From assembly GCA_030690315.1 (NCBI GenBank), contig JAUYGY010000056.1, positions 58,443-122,442 on the forward strand: DNA of 64,000 nucleotides, given 5' to 3'. The translations under genes were made by a program, and so were the position numbers. This DNA comes from Aequorivita sp. (lineage in GTDB: Bacteria; Bacteroidota; Bacteroidia; Flavobacteriales; Flavobacteriaceae). The notes beneath the pieces are model-generated. The model was not told where the DNA came from. It was given only the letters and a program-made list of their open reading frames with translations, and made no database searches. Positions 17,814 through 27,134 of the stretch are shown one piece after another; position 1 is the stretch's first letter, and every line of letters begins with the position of its first letter.

Positions 17814-20336
17814 TTATTTTACAATCAATTTTTTGGTGGTCTGCATTTTTCCTTCGGAAATTTTTAAGTAATAAACCCCGGGCTGCAAATTGTCAACTGA
17901 AAATTGAATTTCTTTTTTAGCTTCAAAGGCAACTTGTTTTACCATTCTTCCCATAACGTCAAACATCACTAATGAAGCATTTTTCGAAGTATTTTTAAGG
18001 GAAATATTCACTACTTCTGAAGCTGGATTTGGAAAAACTTTCACTTCCGAAGAAAAAGAATTTTCACCTGAATTTAATATATTTTCGGAAACATCAATTT
18101 TGTAAGTGGAGCGGCCATAAGTGGCAGCAAAAAGAAATTGTGAGCCTTCGTGAAGGAACAAATCTGTAACCACTACCGAAGGCATATTTTCACCCAAAAC
18201 ATTCCAATTGGCGCCTTCATCCTTGGAGGCCAAAACGCCAACATCGGTTCCAATAAAAAGATTTCCGAAGCTGTCCTGTTCAATATCATTCACAGGAATA
18301 TCTGGCAAACTGGTTGAAATATCAACCCAAGTAGTTCCAAAATCGATGCTTTTGTAAACGTGCCCAATATTCTCTCCAAAGCGATAGCCAGAAAGCGTTA
18401 AATAAACCGTATTTGCATTTTCCTTTGACGCAAAAATTTTAGTGACCCAACGGTTCGGCACTCCCGCCGAAATATCTGTCCAATTTGCACCGCCATCCTG
18501 TGTTACCCAAGCTTTTCCATCATCCGTTCCCACGTAAATAACCTGGCTATCAAATTGGGAAACGCTGATTGTAGTGATAGTTCCAAAAGTGAGATTTCCG
18601 GGGTGGGGCCCATCGGTTAAATCTGGGCTGATGGCGTTCCAATTACTCGCGGCATTCGTGGTTTTGTAAAGCCTATTTGCTCCGAAATAAAGGATTTGGG
18701 AATTATTGGGGTCGAATGCAATTGGCGTGTCCCAATTTTTTCGGTCACCGCTGGATATTCCACTTGTGGCACTGGAAAATGAACCGCCATGGTTGGTTGA
18801 TTTCCCCAGAGAACCATATTGATAGAGGGCATAAATAACATTGGTATTTGTGGGATCCACCAACGGCTGAAAACCATCGCCGCCGTAAATTATGTTCCAA
18901 TCGCTCAACCCTCCCGTTTGGGTTCTGCTCGTGCTATTATCTTGCGCGCCGCCGTATATTTTGTTTTCGTTTTGGGCATCCACATACATTCTGTAGAATT
19001 GGGTAATAGGCAGTTTTAAATCCTTCACCGCAGAAGAACCTCCGTTGCTGCTGTAATAAAGTCCGCCATCATTTCCCAACAACACTTCGCCCGGAGTTGA
19101 TGCGTTAAAAGCCATCGCGTGCTGATCTACATGTGCATTTGTAAAAACACTGTTCCAGCTAGTACCTCCGTTAGTGGATTTCTGAACTTCAAAATCTACA
19201 TTATACAGTACATTTTCATCGGTTGGATCAATAAAAATTCCTCCAAACCACCAATGAAAGCCAACATCTGTCAACTGACTGGAATTTACTGCGGTCCATG
19301 AATCGCCTCCATTTATAGTTTTGTAAACCCCTTGAATATTTCCAGTAGCATCGGCATAACGTGCATAAAGCACATTGGGATTTGATTGTGAAATATCTAT
19401 ACCAATCCGACCTTTTTGGGAAGTAATACTCGGCAAACCATTGGTGAGCTCAGTCCAATTGCTACCTCCGTCAGTAGTTCTGTAAATTCCGGAAGTAATG
19501 CCGCCGTACTGTCTTCTATTGGGCCGTCTAATGCGTTCCCAGCTTGCCGCGTACACAATGTTCCCGTTTGATGGATGGATGGACATATCTATTACTCCTG
19601 TGGAATCGCTAACAAACAAAACCTGTTGCCAGCTATCACCACCATTTGTGGTTTTATAAACGCCTCGATTGCTACTGTTTTTGAACAATGGCCCCATAGC
19701 GCCAACGAATGCTGTATTGTCGTTATTTGGGTCCAATACAATTTTTCCCACGCTGCCAATGTTTGGTAAACCCTTGGATTGCCATGTACTTCCGCCATCT
19801 GTACTTTTATAGATTCCGTCGCCGTCATAAACTAACGAACCTCCGCCGGCGTTCACTTCGCCCGTGCCAACATAAATTAAATTATTATTGGTTTTTGAAA
19901 TTTCAATATCGCCGATGGAAAGCATTCCCTGTTCATCAAAAATGGGGGTCCAATCAGTGCCTCCGTTTACGGTTTTAAAAATTCCGCCCGAAGCCGCGCC
20001 AACGTAGTAAACATCTGGCTGTGTGGAAGAGATTTCAATATCTGAAATGCGCCCGCCAATATTTAACGGACCGCTGAACTGCCAAACTTCATTGGCTATA
20101 CTTCTATTTGTTGTTTGTTTTTTCCATTGAATTGCTTCAGAATATGCCGAAGAATTTATTTCACCGCTAGGATATGCGCGCTGCATAAACATTAAATCAA
20201 ACGGATATTTTTCGTTTTTTTCTTCGGAAAGGTTTGAAATTGAATTTCCGGAGGAAGAGTTATTATCTTTTTCTGAAGAATTTTTACATCCCACAAAACA
20301 AATTAGAATAAAGAGAAGTGCAGCGTTACGAAACAT
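17814..20336 (-). CDS. BNR/VPS10-like beta-propeller protein with type IX sorting domain
   Basis: Exported 840-aa protein. The N-terminus is a lipoprotein-like signal (LLFILICFVGCKNSSEKDNN). The body is a long series of BNR/Asp-box repeats (GGTDWTPIF, GGSTWQSKG, GGDSWQQV, GGSNWTEL, GGANWTDI and others) forming a sialidase/sortilin-type propeller, as in xyloglucanase-like glycosidases. The last ~80 residues (VFPNPASEVVNISL...VMGRMVKQV...LQPGVYYLKISEGKMQTTKKLIVK) are a type A type IX sorting domain. No catalytic residues can be assigned, so enzyme activity is uncertain. Having both a lipobox and a sorting domain is odd. It lies between tonB and folC on the same strand. Confidence 0.85.
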   Translation of the reverse strand: MFRNAALLFILICFVGCKNSSEKDNNSSSGNSISNLSEEKNEKYPFDLMFMQRAYPSGEINSSAYSEAIQWKKQTTNRSIANEVWQFSGPLNIGGRISDIEISSTQPDVYYVGAASGGIFKTVNGGTDWTPIFDEQGMLSIGDIEISKTNNNLIYVGTGEVNAGGGSLVYDGDGIYKSTDGGSTWQSKGLPNIGSVGKIVLDPNNDNTAFVGAMGPLFKNSSNRGVYKTTNGGDSWQQVLFVSDSTGVIDMSIHPSNGNIVYAASWERIRRPNRRQYGGITSGIYRTTDGGSNWTELTNGLPSITSQKGRIGIDISQSNPNVLYARYADATGNIQGVYKTINGGDSWTAVNSSQLTDVGFHWWFGGIFIDPTDENVLYNVDFEVQKSTNGGTSWNSVFTNAHVDQHAMAFNASTPGEVLLGNDGGLYYSSNGGSSAVKDLKLPITQFYRMYVDAQNENKIYGGAQDNSTSRTQTGGLSDWNIIYGGDGFQPLVDPTNTNVIYALYQYGSLGKSTNHGGSFSSATSGISSGDRKNWDTPIAFDPNNSQILYFGANRLYKTTNAASNWNAISPDLTDGPHPGNLTFGTITTISVSQFDSQVIYVGTDDGKAWVTQDGGANWTDISAGVPNRWVTKIFASKENANTVYLTLSGYRFGENIGHVYKSIDFGTTWVDISTSLPDIPVNDIEQDSFGNLFIGTDVGVLASKDEGANWNVLGENMPSVVVTDLFLHEGSQFLFAATYGRSTYKIDVSENILNSGENSFSSEVKVFPNPASEVVNISLKNTSKNASLVMFDVMGRMVKQVAFEAKKEIQFSVDNLQPGVYYLKISEGKMQTTKKLIVK

Positions 20337-20409
20337 AGTATCTTTTTTTTGGAAGTTTAAAGATACTGAAAAAATTAGGTAGATTTAATCCTGGATTTAT
20401 TGATAACTC

Positions 20410-20621
20410 TCACTGAATCGCCCGCTTAAAATCTTCAGGATTTTCCTGAAATTCCTTTCTTATTGCTTCAGAGTATTTTTAATTTCCTCATTTACAACTG
20501 TATCCTTAAAATCTGGATCGACAAAATCTTCATCGTTCATCGCCAAATATTGTAAAAACTCTGAGAATCCTTCAAAATGTGTTTTTTGTAGTTTTCCTTT
20601 TTTTATAGTGATTGTAGTCAT
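20410..20621 (-). pseudogene. Small unknown protein with an apparent frameshift
   Basis: On the minus strand the ATG at 20619-20621 opens a 53-codon frame, MTTITIKKGKLQKTHFEGFS..., ending at 20460. The DNA downstream stays protein-like in another frame, SEAIRKEFQENPEDFKRAIQ, stopping at 20410. The two halves join near 20470-20480, where EEIKN meets SEAIRKEF, so an intact relative would be about 70 aa. I do not recognise the family. The short basic N-terminal strand followed by an acidic tail recalls small antitoxin-like proteins, but no toxin partner is seen. It fills the otherwise empty gap between the BNR gene and tonB. Confidence 0.45.
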
Positions 20622-20695
20622 GACTAGAATTTATAAACTTTTTTAAAGATACTGAATTTTATATTCTTTAAATGAGTTTTTATTAAACGGAATTC

Positions 20696-21514
20696 CTATT
20701 CAGAAAGACTAAATCTGTAGATAATTTTACCAATTTGCTTTGCTGGCGCTTTATCGTCTGCATTGAATTTTGTGGCTAAGGCAGCGCGTTTTGCGGGATC
20801 GGTAAGGCATCGGGAATTGTTTGTGGTTCCGCGTACGCCCGGGGTTGCGCTAATTACATTTCCATTTCTATCCACTTCAATGCTTACTACCACGGTTCCT
20901 GCTTCGTTGCAATCCTGTACAAATTTTTCTTTGTTAAGGGCTTTTCTTCCGCCAAGTAAATAATTGCCATCTCCGTCCAATCCTTTTCCGGTGCCGTAAT
21001 AACTGCTAGCGTTGGGATCGCCATCAGGGCTTCCTTTATCGCCAGGTTTACTGTCGTCGCCCTCGCCTCCTTTTGCTGTGCCATCACTTTTTGGACCGTT
21101 TAAAATACTTGACAGTGCGTCAGTAGTAGATTTATCGGGTTTTGGATCTGGTTTTTTGACTTCCTTTTTTGGTTGCTCTTTAACGGGAATTTCCGTTTGT
21201 TGCACTTTAGGCTTTTCCTTTTTGATTACGGGAGCTTCTTCGTTGTCTTGCGTAACCACTTCCTCCTTTATATCAGATATAGGTTGCGAAACGGGTTGGG
21301 AAGCAGTTTTTTGTGGTGCGGACTGTATTTTTTCAGTTGGCTGAATATTGCCACTGCCAGTCTCGGTCGTTCCGAAATTGATCGCGATGCCCTGTTCCAG
21401 CGGAGGATCGAGATATTTCATTCCCACATAAAACAATAGAATAAGTATAATAATATGCACCACAACAGTGATGGTCATACTTTTTCGTTTATGTTCTGTA
21501 TCTAAAAGGCTCAA
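20696..21514 (-). CDS. TonB-like energy transducer
   Basis: Inner-membrane-anchored periplasmic protein, 272 aa. One N-terminal membrane helix (ITVVVHIIILILLFYVGMKYL, about 14-34) is followed by a Pro/Lys/Glu/Gln-rich spacer (about 60-130), a Gly/Asp-rich stretch, and a C-terminal domain (GTVVVSIEVDRNGNVISATPGVRGTTNNSRC) typical of TonB/TolA C-termini. It is the last gene of an ExbB-ExbD-TonB set on the minus strand, supplying proton-motive energy to outer-membrane receptors such as the one at the left edge. TonB and TolA roles cannot be separated from sequence alone. Confidence 0.85.
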   Translation of the reverse strand: MSLLDTEHKRKSMTITVVVHIIILILLFYVGMKYLDPPLEQGIAINFGTTETGSGNIQPTEKIQSAPQKTASQPVSQPISDIKEEVVTQDNEEAPVIKKEKPKVQQTEIPVKEQPKKEVKKPDPKPDKSTTDALSSILNGPKSDGTAKGGEGDDSKPGDKGSPDGDPNASSYYGTGKGLDGDGNYLLGGRKALNKEKFVQDCNEAGTVVVSIEVDRNGNVISATPGVRGTTNNSRCLTDPAKRAALATKFNADDKAPAKQIGKIIYRFSLSE

Positions 21515-21604
21515 GGTATATGATTTGTGATTTAAAGGCTTTTACAATTTCAGTGCCATTTATGTTAGAAAGCAACTGCCCACTGCTTCTGAATACTGCA
21601 TACT

Positions 21605-21997
21605 TTAATTTGGTCTGACGGCAAGAACTACTTTGAAGTTGTTTCTATTGGCAATATCCATCACGAATACAGCATCTTCAATAGGAACGCCTTCTTCCGC
21701 ACGTAGAATTACTGTGGGTTCTTCTTGGCCCGCGAGTGCTTTTTTCAGTTCGCCTTCAATGTTGTATTCACTTACGCGCTCATTGTCCACATAATAAGCC
21801 CCATCTTTCGTGATGCTTATGGACGCTTTCTGCACGTTTGAAGTCTTTCCTTTTGCCTTCGGAAGTATCAAATCTAAGGCATCTGGCGTTATTGCGGGCG
21901 AAGTGAGCAGGAAAAACACCAACAACAGAAATACTATATCTGTCATGGAACTCATGCTAAATTCAGCGCTTACTTTATTTCTTCCTCTTAAATTCAT
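21605..21997 (-). CDS. exbD: ExbD/TolR-family transport energiser
   Basis: Small inner-membrane protein, 130 aa, with a basic N-terminus (MNLRGRNKVSAEFSMSSMTDIVFLLLVFFLLTSPA). The single membrane helix carries the conserved Asp (MTDIVFLLLVFF, about residue 20) used for proton transfer. The periplasmic domain ends IANRNNFKVVLAVRPN. It lies between exbB and tonB in the same direction (gaps of about 90 bp) and forms the motor stator with ExbB. Confidence 0.9.
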   Translation of the reverse strand: MNLRGRNKVSAEFSMSSMTDIVFLLLVFFLLTSPAITPDALDLILPKAKGKTSNVQKASISITKDGAYYVDNERVSEYNIEGELKKALAGQEEPTVILRAEEGVPIEDAVFVMDIANRNNFKVVLAVRPN

Positions 21998-22087
21998 CTG
22001 TCTAGCGTATTTGTTTCTTAAATGACAGATGGAACATCTTTATCATACATTCTCCTGTCAATTTAAAAGTAACGATGGGATGTTTCA

Positions 22088-22786
22088 TTAAACGGGCTCA
22101 TTTAGAATGTCAAGGAAATCAACTGCTGTAGCTTCCATTTGATGGACCACCTTATCGGTTTTTACAACTAAATGGTTGTAGCCCATATAAGCAATAATAC
22201 CAACAATCAATCCTGCAACAGTTGTGGTCATCGCGGTATAAATACCTTCGGCAAGACTTCCCATTTCGGCTTGACCGCTACTGGTAGCAAGTTCGTGAAA
22301 TGCCAAAACCATTCCTATTACCGTTCCCAAGAAACCAATCATAGGCGCAGCACCAGATATAGTGGCGAGTACACTTACATTTTTTTCAAGTTTATAGACT
22401 TCCAAACGACCTGCGTTTTCAATTGCTGTATTAATATCTTGCAACGGGCTTCCTATTCGGGAGATTCCTTTTTCGGTTAATCGTGAAACAGGAGTATTGT
22501 TTTGGGCGCAAAGCACCTTTGCGGCCTGAATATTTCCTTTGGCAACATGGTCTCGAATTTGGTTCATAAAATTGCTGTCCATTTTTGATGCTGCCTTTAT
22601 TGCGAAAAGCCTTTCAAAATAAATATACACCGCCACAAAAAGAAGCACAAAAAGCACTGCTATTATTATTTGTCCGGCAGGGCCGCCCGTTAACAAAAGA
22701 TCCATAATGGACAGGGTTTTTTCTTGGGCAACTGGTTCAATATCTTGCGCTGCCTCGGCACCCTCTTGAATAAAGAAGTTTAACAT
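22088..22786 (-). CDS. exbB: ExbB/TolQ/MotA proton-channel family protein
   Basis: Inner-membrane proton channel of the TonB motor, 232 aa. Three membrane helices are visible: about 34-54 (QIIIAVLFVLLFVAVYIYF), about 140-165 (TISGAAPMIGFLGTVIGMVLAF) and about 185-207 (AMTTTVAGLIVGIIAYMGYNHLV). The GFLGTVIGM and TTVAGLIVGI motifs are characteristic. First gene of the exbB-exbD-tonB set. The long N-terminus before helix 1 (EGAEAAQDIEPVAQEK) is common in Bacteroidota members. Confidence 0.92.
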   Translation of the reverse strand: MLNFFIQEGAEAAQDIEPVAQEKTLSIMDLLLTGGPAGQIIIAVLFVLLFVAVYIYFERLFAIKAASKMDSNFMNQIRDHVAKGNIQAAKVLCAQNNTPVSRLTEKGISRIGSPLQDINTAIENAGRLEVYKLEKNVSVLATISGAAPMIGFLGTVIGMVLAFHELATSSGQAEMGSLAEGIYTAMTTTVAGLIVGIIAYMGYNHLVVKTDKVVHQMEATAVDFLDILNEPV

Positions 22787-22833
22787 AAAAAAGGTTTGTT
22801 TTAGTAATTAACGAATTTAGATTTCAGAAATTG

Positions 22834-24213
22834 TTAGCTGTGGTGAAATAACACTCTTTCAAACAAAAGAAATACTCCTGCCCCCGCAATAAAGCCCACA
22901 AAGGCAAGCCAAGTGATTTTTTTGAGATACCAGATAAAATCTATTCGCTCCATTCCCATTGCAGCAACCCCTGCGGCAGAACCTATGATCAGCATACTTC
23001 CACCCGTTCCGGCAGAATACGCTATAAAGTGCCAAAGCACGGAATCTACAGGCATATCATACATTCCTATAGACGCAGCTACCAACGGTACATTGTCTAT
23101 AATGGCAGATAAAATTCCCAATAGTATTATAACAACATCTTGGTTTGGGATTGCATTTTGCAAAACTTCAGCCAAATAACGCAGCGTGCCCACTTCCTCA
23201 CCATTAACAACGCCATACACAAGACTTTCAAGCCCGGCAACTGCCATTAATATTCCGAGGAAGAAAAGTATACTGGAAATTTCAATACGGGAAAGTGCTT
23301 TGTGCGCTGAATATAAATGTCTTCTTTCCCTGCTGAAATCTTCTTCGGGATGAATATATTCCGAAACAAGCCAGACCACGCCCAAGGCCAGCATCATCCC
23401 CATATAAGGAGGCAAATGCGTCAAACTTTTGAATATCGGCACAGAAACTATCATTCCCAAACCTAAAAACAACATTGTTTTGCTGCTCAAAAGTGATTCC
23501 TTTGGTTCGTCTTCAGCAGCATCTACATCTACATTTCCGCGGAAAGCGGGTAAATAACTTGCTATTAAAAATGGCAGCGCAAAACACACAATAGATGGCA
23601 AAATTACAAATTCAATTAGGGCGCCTGCTGTAACCTTTTTCGCAATCCAGAGCATTGTGGTGGTAACATCGCCAATTGGCGACCAAGCACCACCCGCGTT
23701 TGCGGCAATAACTACCAGAGCAGCATACCAAATTCTGTCTTCTCTTTTGTGGATAAGCTTTCTTAAAAGAGTAATCAATACAATTGTTGCGGTAAGATTA
23801 TCAATTATTGCGGAAAGGAAAAACCCAATTATCCCGATAGTCCACAACAATTTTCGCTTGCTTTTAGTTTTAACTACACTTTTTAGCACCTCAAAACCGC
23901 GGTGCAAATCAATAATTTCAACAATAGTCATTGCACCTATCAAGAAAATAAGAATTTCGGCAGTTTTGCCCAAATGGTGAAGCAAAGTACCCTCAAAGCC
24001 TTCCATAGCAGTTTCGCCGCCAGACAAAAAGTTGAACGCTTGTTCTTCACTGTTTATAACATCAAACCAGCCACTGGTAAACCCAATTGCCAAAACCGCC
24101 CAAATTAACGACGCCATGATAAGTGCTGGGACCGTTTTATCCAATTTAAGAGGATGTTCCAGAGTGATGGAAAGATACCCAATCACGAAAATTAAAATGA
24201 TAATTGATGTCAT
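22834..24213 (-). CDS. nhaD: NhaD-type sodium/proton antiporter
   Basis: Polytopic inner-membrane Na+/H+ antiporter of the NhaD/IT superfamily, 459 aa with about 12 hydrophobic segments. Typical motifs are LIGAMTIVEIIDLHRGFEVL, FFLSAIIDNLTATIVLITLL, ANAGGAWSPIGDVTTTMLWI and, in the second half, LSAIIDNVPLVAASIGMY and GTGGSMLIIGSAAGVAAMG. These two DN-containing repeats are the ion-binding region. It fits a marine, salt-adapted organism. It lies between the amino-acid dehydrogenase and exbB on the same strand. Confidence 0.93.
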   Translation of the reverse strand: MTSIIILIFVIGYLSITLEHPLKLDKTVPALIMASLIWAVLAIGFTSGWFDVINSEEQAFNFLSGGETAMEGFEGTLLHHLGKTAEILIFLIGAMTIVEIIDLHRGFEVLKSVVKTKSKRKLLWTIGIIGFFLSAIIDNLTATIVLITLLRKLIHKREDRIWYAALVVIAANAGGAWSPIGDVTTTMLWIAKKVTAGALIEFVILPSIVCFALPFLIASYLPAFRGNVDVDAAEDEPKESLLSSKTMLFLGLGMIVSVPIFKSLTHLPPYMGMMLALGVVWLVSEYIHPEEDFSRERRHLYSAHKALSRIEISSILFFLGILMAVAGLESLVYGVVNGEEVGTLRYLAEVLQNAIPNQDVVIILLGILSAIIDNVPLVAASIGMYDMPVDSVLWHFIAYSAGTGGSMLIIGSAAGVAAMGMERIDFIWYLKKITWLAFVGFIAGAGVFLLFERVLFHHS

Positions 24214-24234
24214 ATTACTATGAATTATTTTGAA

Positions 24235-25461
24235 TTAAATTAATTGCTTTAAGGCAATTTCAAAAGCCGTTTTGCTGATGTTTGTTTTGGTACTATTATT
24301 ATCAAATGTATTTTGGATCGCGTTTTTAATGGTGATTGAAGTATCGTTAAAAATCGCCTCGTCGGTCATTTGTACTTTGCGCTCCATAAAATATGCGAAA
24401 ACGCGTGCCATTCCACAGTTACTGATGAAATCTGGGATTAAACTTACACGCTCGTCCGTAAATTCCATAATGGGGCCAAAGAAAATTTCCTTGTCGGCAA
24501 AGGGTACGTTTGCGCCACAACTGATAACTTCCAGTCCGGTTTTGATCATTTCTGAAATCTGTTGCTGGGTGACCAATCGTGAGGCCGCACACGGAGCAAA
24601 AATCTCTGTTTCCAGCTTCCAGATTTTATCGTTAATTTCTTCAAAAGGAATCATATTGTCCGCCGCCAAAGTGTTGCCGTTCTTTTGAAGAAAAAATTGC
24701 TTTATTTCTTCAAAAGAAAAGCCATCCTTGTTGATGATTCCGCCATCGCGGTCAATGATCCCGACAATTTTGGCGCCCATTTGCGAGAGGTAATAGGCTG
24801 CCGCAGCACCAACATTTCCAAACCCTTGCACTACCGCGCGCTTTCCTTTTATGCTTCCTCCGTAAATATCGTAATAATGGCGAACGGCCTCAGCCACCCC
24901 ATATCCGGTAATCATATCGGCAACAGTATATTTTCGGGTAACATCTGGAGAAAAATTCACGTTTTCCAAAACTTTTATAACGCCTTGGCGCAATTGACCA
25001 ATCCTATTGATTTTATCAGCTTCCGTAGGCGAAAAATGCCCATTGAAAACCCCTTCCTGTGGGTGCCAAACCCCGCTCTGTTCGGTCATCGGGATTACTT
25101 CGTGAATTTCATCCACATTCAAATCGCCGCCAGTACCGTAATACGCTTTCAATAAAGGCGAAACAGCTTTAAACCAACGTTCCAAAACCCCTTTTTTGCG
25201 AGGATCTGAAGGGTCAAAATTAATTCCACTCTTGGCGCCGCCAATTGCAGGTCCTGCCACGGTGAATTTAACTTCCATTGTTTTTGCAAGCGAAAGCACT
25301 TCGTTGGAGTCAAGCCCTTTGCGCATGCGCGTTCCGCCACCGGCAGCGCCGCCGCGCAATGAATTTATTACCGTCCAGCCTTCGGCCTCGGTTTCGGGGT
25401 CATTCCAGTGAAAAACTATTTCGGGATCTTTTTCTTCGTACTTTTTAAGTAATTCCTTCAT
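24235..25461 (-). CDS. Glu/Leu/Phe/Val-family amino-acid dehydrogenase
   Basis: NAD(P)-dependent oxidative deaminase of the glutamate/leucine dehydrogenase family, 408 aa from the ATG at 25461 (MKELLKKYEEKDPEIVFHW). The longer frame from 25545 adds 28 poorly conserved residues and would contain the -7 promoter element at 25543-25550. The substrate site shows GGAAGGGTRMRKGL and the catalytic lysine region VAGPAIGGAKSGI. The Rossmann motif is VQGFGNVGAAAAYYL. Which amino acid is preferred cannot be read with confidence. Confidence 0.88.
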   Translation of the reverse strand: MKELLKKYEEKDPEIVFHWNDPETEAEGWTVINSLRGGAAGGGTRMRKGLDSNEVLSLAKTMEVKFTVAGPAIGGAKSGINFDPSDPRKKGVLERWFKAVSPLLKAYYGTGGDLNVDEIHEVIPMTEQSGVWHPQEGVFNGHFSPTEADKINRIGQLRQGVIKVLENVNFSPDVTRKYTVADMITGYGVAEAVRHYYDIYGGSIKGKRAVVQGFGNVGAAAAYYLSQMGAKIVGIIDRDGGIINKDGFSFEEIKQFFLQKNGNTLAADNMIPFEEINDKIWKLETEIFAPCAASRLVTQQQISEMIKTGLEVISCGANVPFADKEIFFGPIMEFTDERVSLIPDFISNCGMARVFAYFMERKVQMTDEAIFNDTSITIKNAIQNTFDNNSTKTNISKTAFEIALKQLI

Positions 25462-25542
25462 TAAATATGGAAAGTTAAACACTCCTTCACATAAGCTAAG
25501 GAGGGTGATGCTGTCCTTTGCTAAAGCTTCAGATAGCGATGA

Positions 25543-25550
25543 CAAATATA
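25543..25550 (-). promoter_or_regulatory. -7 element upstream of the amino-acid dehydrogenase
   Basis: TATATTTG on the minus strand (exact TAnnTTTG), giving a leader of about 75 nt before the ATG at 25461 and arguing against the start at 25545. Confidence 0.45.
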
Positions 25551-25589
25551 AAAAACTTGTGAGGGGTTTATATTTTTTTTATGTAAAAT

Positions 25590-26672
25590 TTATGGGAAGA
25601 ATATTTTGCCCGAAGAATGATCCCTTGAAGCTCCAGTGACACTCGCCAAACAATTCACCTCATCCCGCAATTTCAGTACGCCCAACAACCCAAAAATCAG
25701 CGCTTCTTTGTATTCCACAATTTCTGGGGATGGAATAATAACTTCAACCGCAGTAAGGTTTTTCAGCCTTTCAATCAAAAAAGAATTATAGGCACCGCCG
25801 CCGGTTATAAATACCGAAGCATGGTTGCTGAGCGGAGTCGAAGCATCAGAAAATTGCTTTGAAAGTTGGAAAGCAATATGCTCCGTAAATGTCCGTAAAA
25901 TGTCTTCGGAAGAAATATTGGAAGCATCCAAAAGTGGAAAAACAGTTGCCTGCACCCATTCCAACCCCAAGGATTTCGGTGGTTTTTCAGCGTAAAAAGA
26001 AATGGAGTTTAGTTTGTTGAGCAATGCTTCATCCAATTTTCCCGAAGCAGCCAATTTTCCGTCTTCGTCAAAATCCTTCCCCAACTTTTCGGCATATTTG
26101 TTTAAAACGATGTTCACTGGGCAAATGTCAAAAGCAATCCGCTGTCCGTTTTTTTCAAAGGAACAATTCGCGAAACCACCTAGATTCAAGCAATAATTGT
26201 ATTTCGAAAAAAGAAGTCGGTCGCCAATGGGCACAAGCGGCGCGCCCTGCCCGCCCAATTTCACATCCTGCATCCTAAAATCACAAACCACGGTTTGCCC
26301 GAGCATTTTTGAAAGGCGTGGCAAATTGCCAATTTGATACGTCAACCTTTTTTCGGGCCGATGTAAAATGGTGTGCCCGTGACTGCAAATGGCATCAATC
26401 TCAAGAATATTGTGCTTTTTGATGAATTTGGAAATTTCTTCGGAAAGCTTTTCGGTGTATTTAAAATCTAGCCTTTCCAGTTTTTCCCGCGAATAATGAA
26501 TGGCTTCGCGAAGCTCGTCTTTCCAAAATGATGAATACGGAACAGTTTCAACGGCGCGAATTTCAAAATTCCATTTCTCTTCGGAATAAGTAAAAACAAT
26601 TTCCGCCAAATCAATCCCATCCAGCGAAGTGCCACTCATTACACCTATAATATGGTAGTTGGATTTTTTCAA
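25590..26672 (-). CDS. anmK: Anhydro-N-acetylmuramic acid kinase
   Basis: Sugar kinase of the ASKHA fold that phosphorylates 1,6-anhydro-MurNAc during cell-wall recycling; 360 aa. The N-terminal signature IGVMSGTSLDGIDLAEI is diagnostic. Other marks are ICSHGHTILHRP, YQIGNLPRLS, DFRMQDVKLGGQGAPLVPIGD and the C-terminal FITGGGAYNSFLIERL. It is on the minus strand and ends 44 bp before the longest reading frame of the dehydrogenase begins. Confidence 0.93.
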   Translation of the reverse strand: MKKSNYHIIGVMSGTSLDGIDLAEIVFTYSEEKWNFEIRAVETVPYSSFWKDELREAIHYSREKLERLDFKYTEKLSEEISKFIKKHNILEIDAICSHGHTILHRPEKRLTYQIGNLPRLSKMLGQTVVCDFRMQDVKLGGQGAPLVPIGDRLLFSKYNYCLNLGGFANCSFEKNGQRIAFDICPVNIVLNKYAEKLGKDFDEDGKLAASGKLDEALLNKLNSISFYAEKPPKSLGLEWVQATVFPLLDASNISSEDILRTFTEHIAFQLSKQFSDASTPLSNHASVFITGGGAYNSFLIERLKNLTAVEVIIPSPEIVEYKEALIFGLLGVLKLRDEVNCLASVTGASRDHSSGKIFFP

Positions 26673-26699
26673 GTTTTTTAGAATGTTTGATGATTAAAG

Positions 26700-27080
26700 A
26701 TAGTGATCAAAATCCAAATAAATTCCAAATTACAAGTACCAAATCCTAAATAAATCCCAAATTGTAAGTCATTGTTTTCGATTAAAATTTAATTGAATCC
26801 GTTAAAGTCAAATTAATAAGGGCATTCTGCAATTTTTTTAATTAAGGATCTTTCTTTTCATTTTATTTAAAAACAAAACTGAAAATTTATATTTCAACCA
26901 AATTGTAATTTTTATAGATTTAGTTTTAAATGATGTGCGATTTAGTCTTTGTTCTTTGTTCTTTCAGCGCAGCGGTCTTATCTCTTTTCCCGGACAACTA
27001 TGATTTTAAATCCCAAATTACAAAGGACAGCAATCCTTTTTTTTGGGATTTGGGATTTGTTTTTTTTGGTATTTGCTTTT
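26700..27080. repeat. AAATCC/AAATTCC repeat clusters flanking a MITE-like element
   Basis: The 460-bp gap between anmK and the acyl-CoA dehydrogenase has no gene. AAATCC-rich repeats stand at 26705-26765 and again at 27005-27060 (with TTTGGGATTTGGGATTTG complements), around the MITE-like element. Confidence 0.55.
26771..26997. mobile_element. MITE-like element, copy 1
   Basis: About 227 bp, starting ATTGTTTTCGATTAAAATTTAAT and ending CCCGGACAA. It matches the 240-bp copy at 56529-56768 along both ends (GAATCCGTTAAAG, TTCTGCAATTTTTT, TTTCAGCGCAGCGGTCTTAT). The ends are imperfect inverted repeats of TTGTCCG. TAAATCCCAAATT stands on both outer sides (26751-26763 and 27007-27019), but that motif is common in this gap. 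Confidence 0.55.
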
Positions 27081-27094
27081 TATAAGTACCTTTG
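27065..27094 (+). promoter_or_regulatory. Promoter of the acyl-CoA dehydrogenase
   Basis: TTTG (27065-27068), 18 bp, TACCTTTG (27087-27094): a close match to the Bacteroidota -33/-7 pattern, with a leader of about 35 nt before the ATG at 27135. Confidence 0.6.
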
Positions 27095-27134
27095 CACATC
27101 TTTTTACTACACACTTATTACTTAATAAAAGCCC

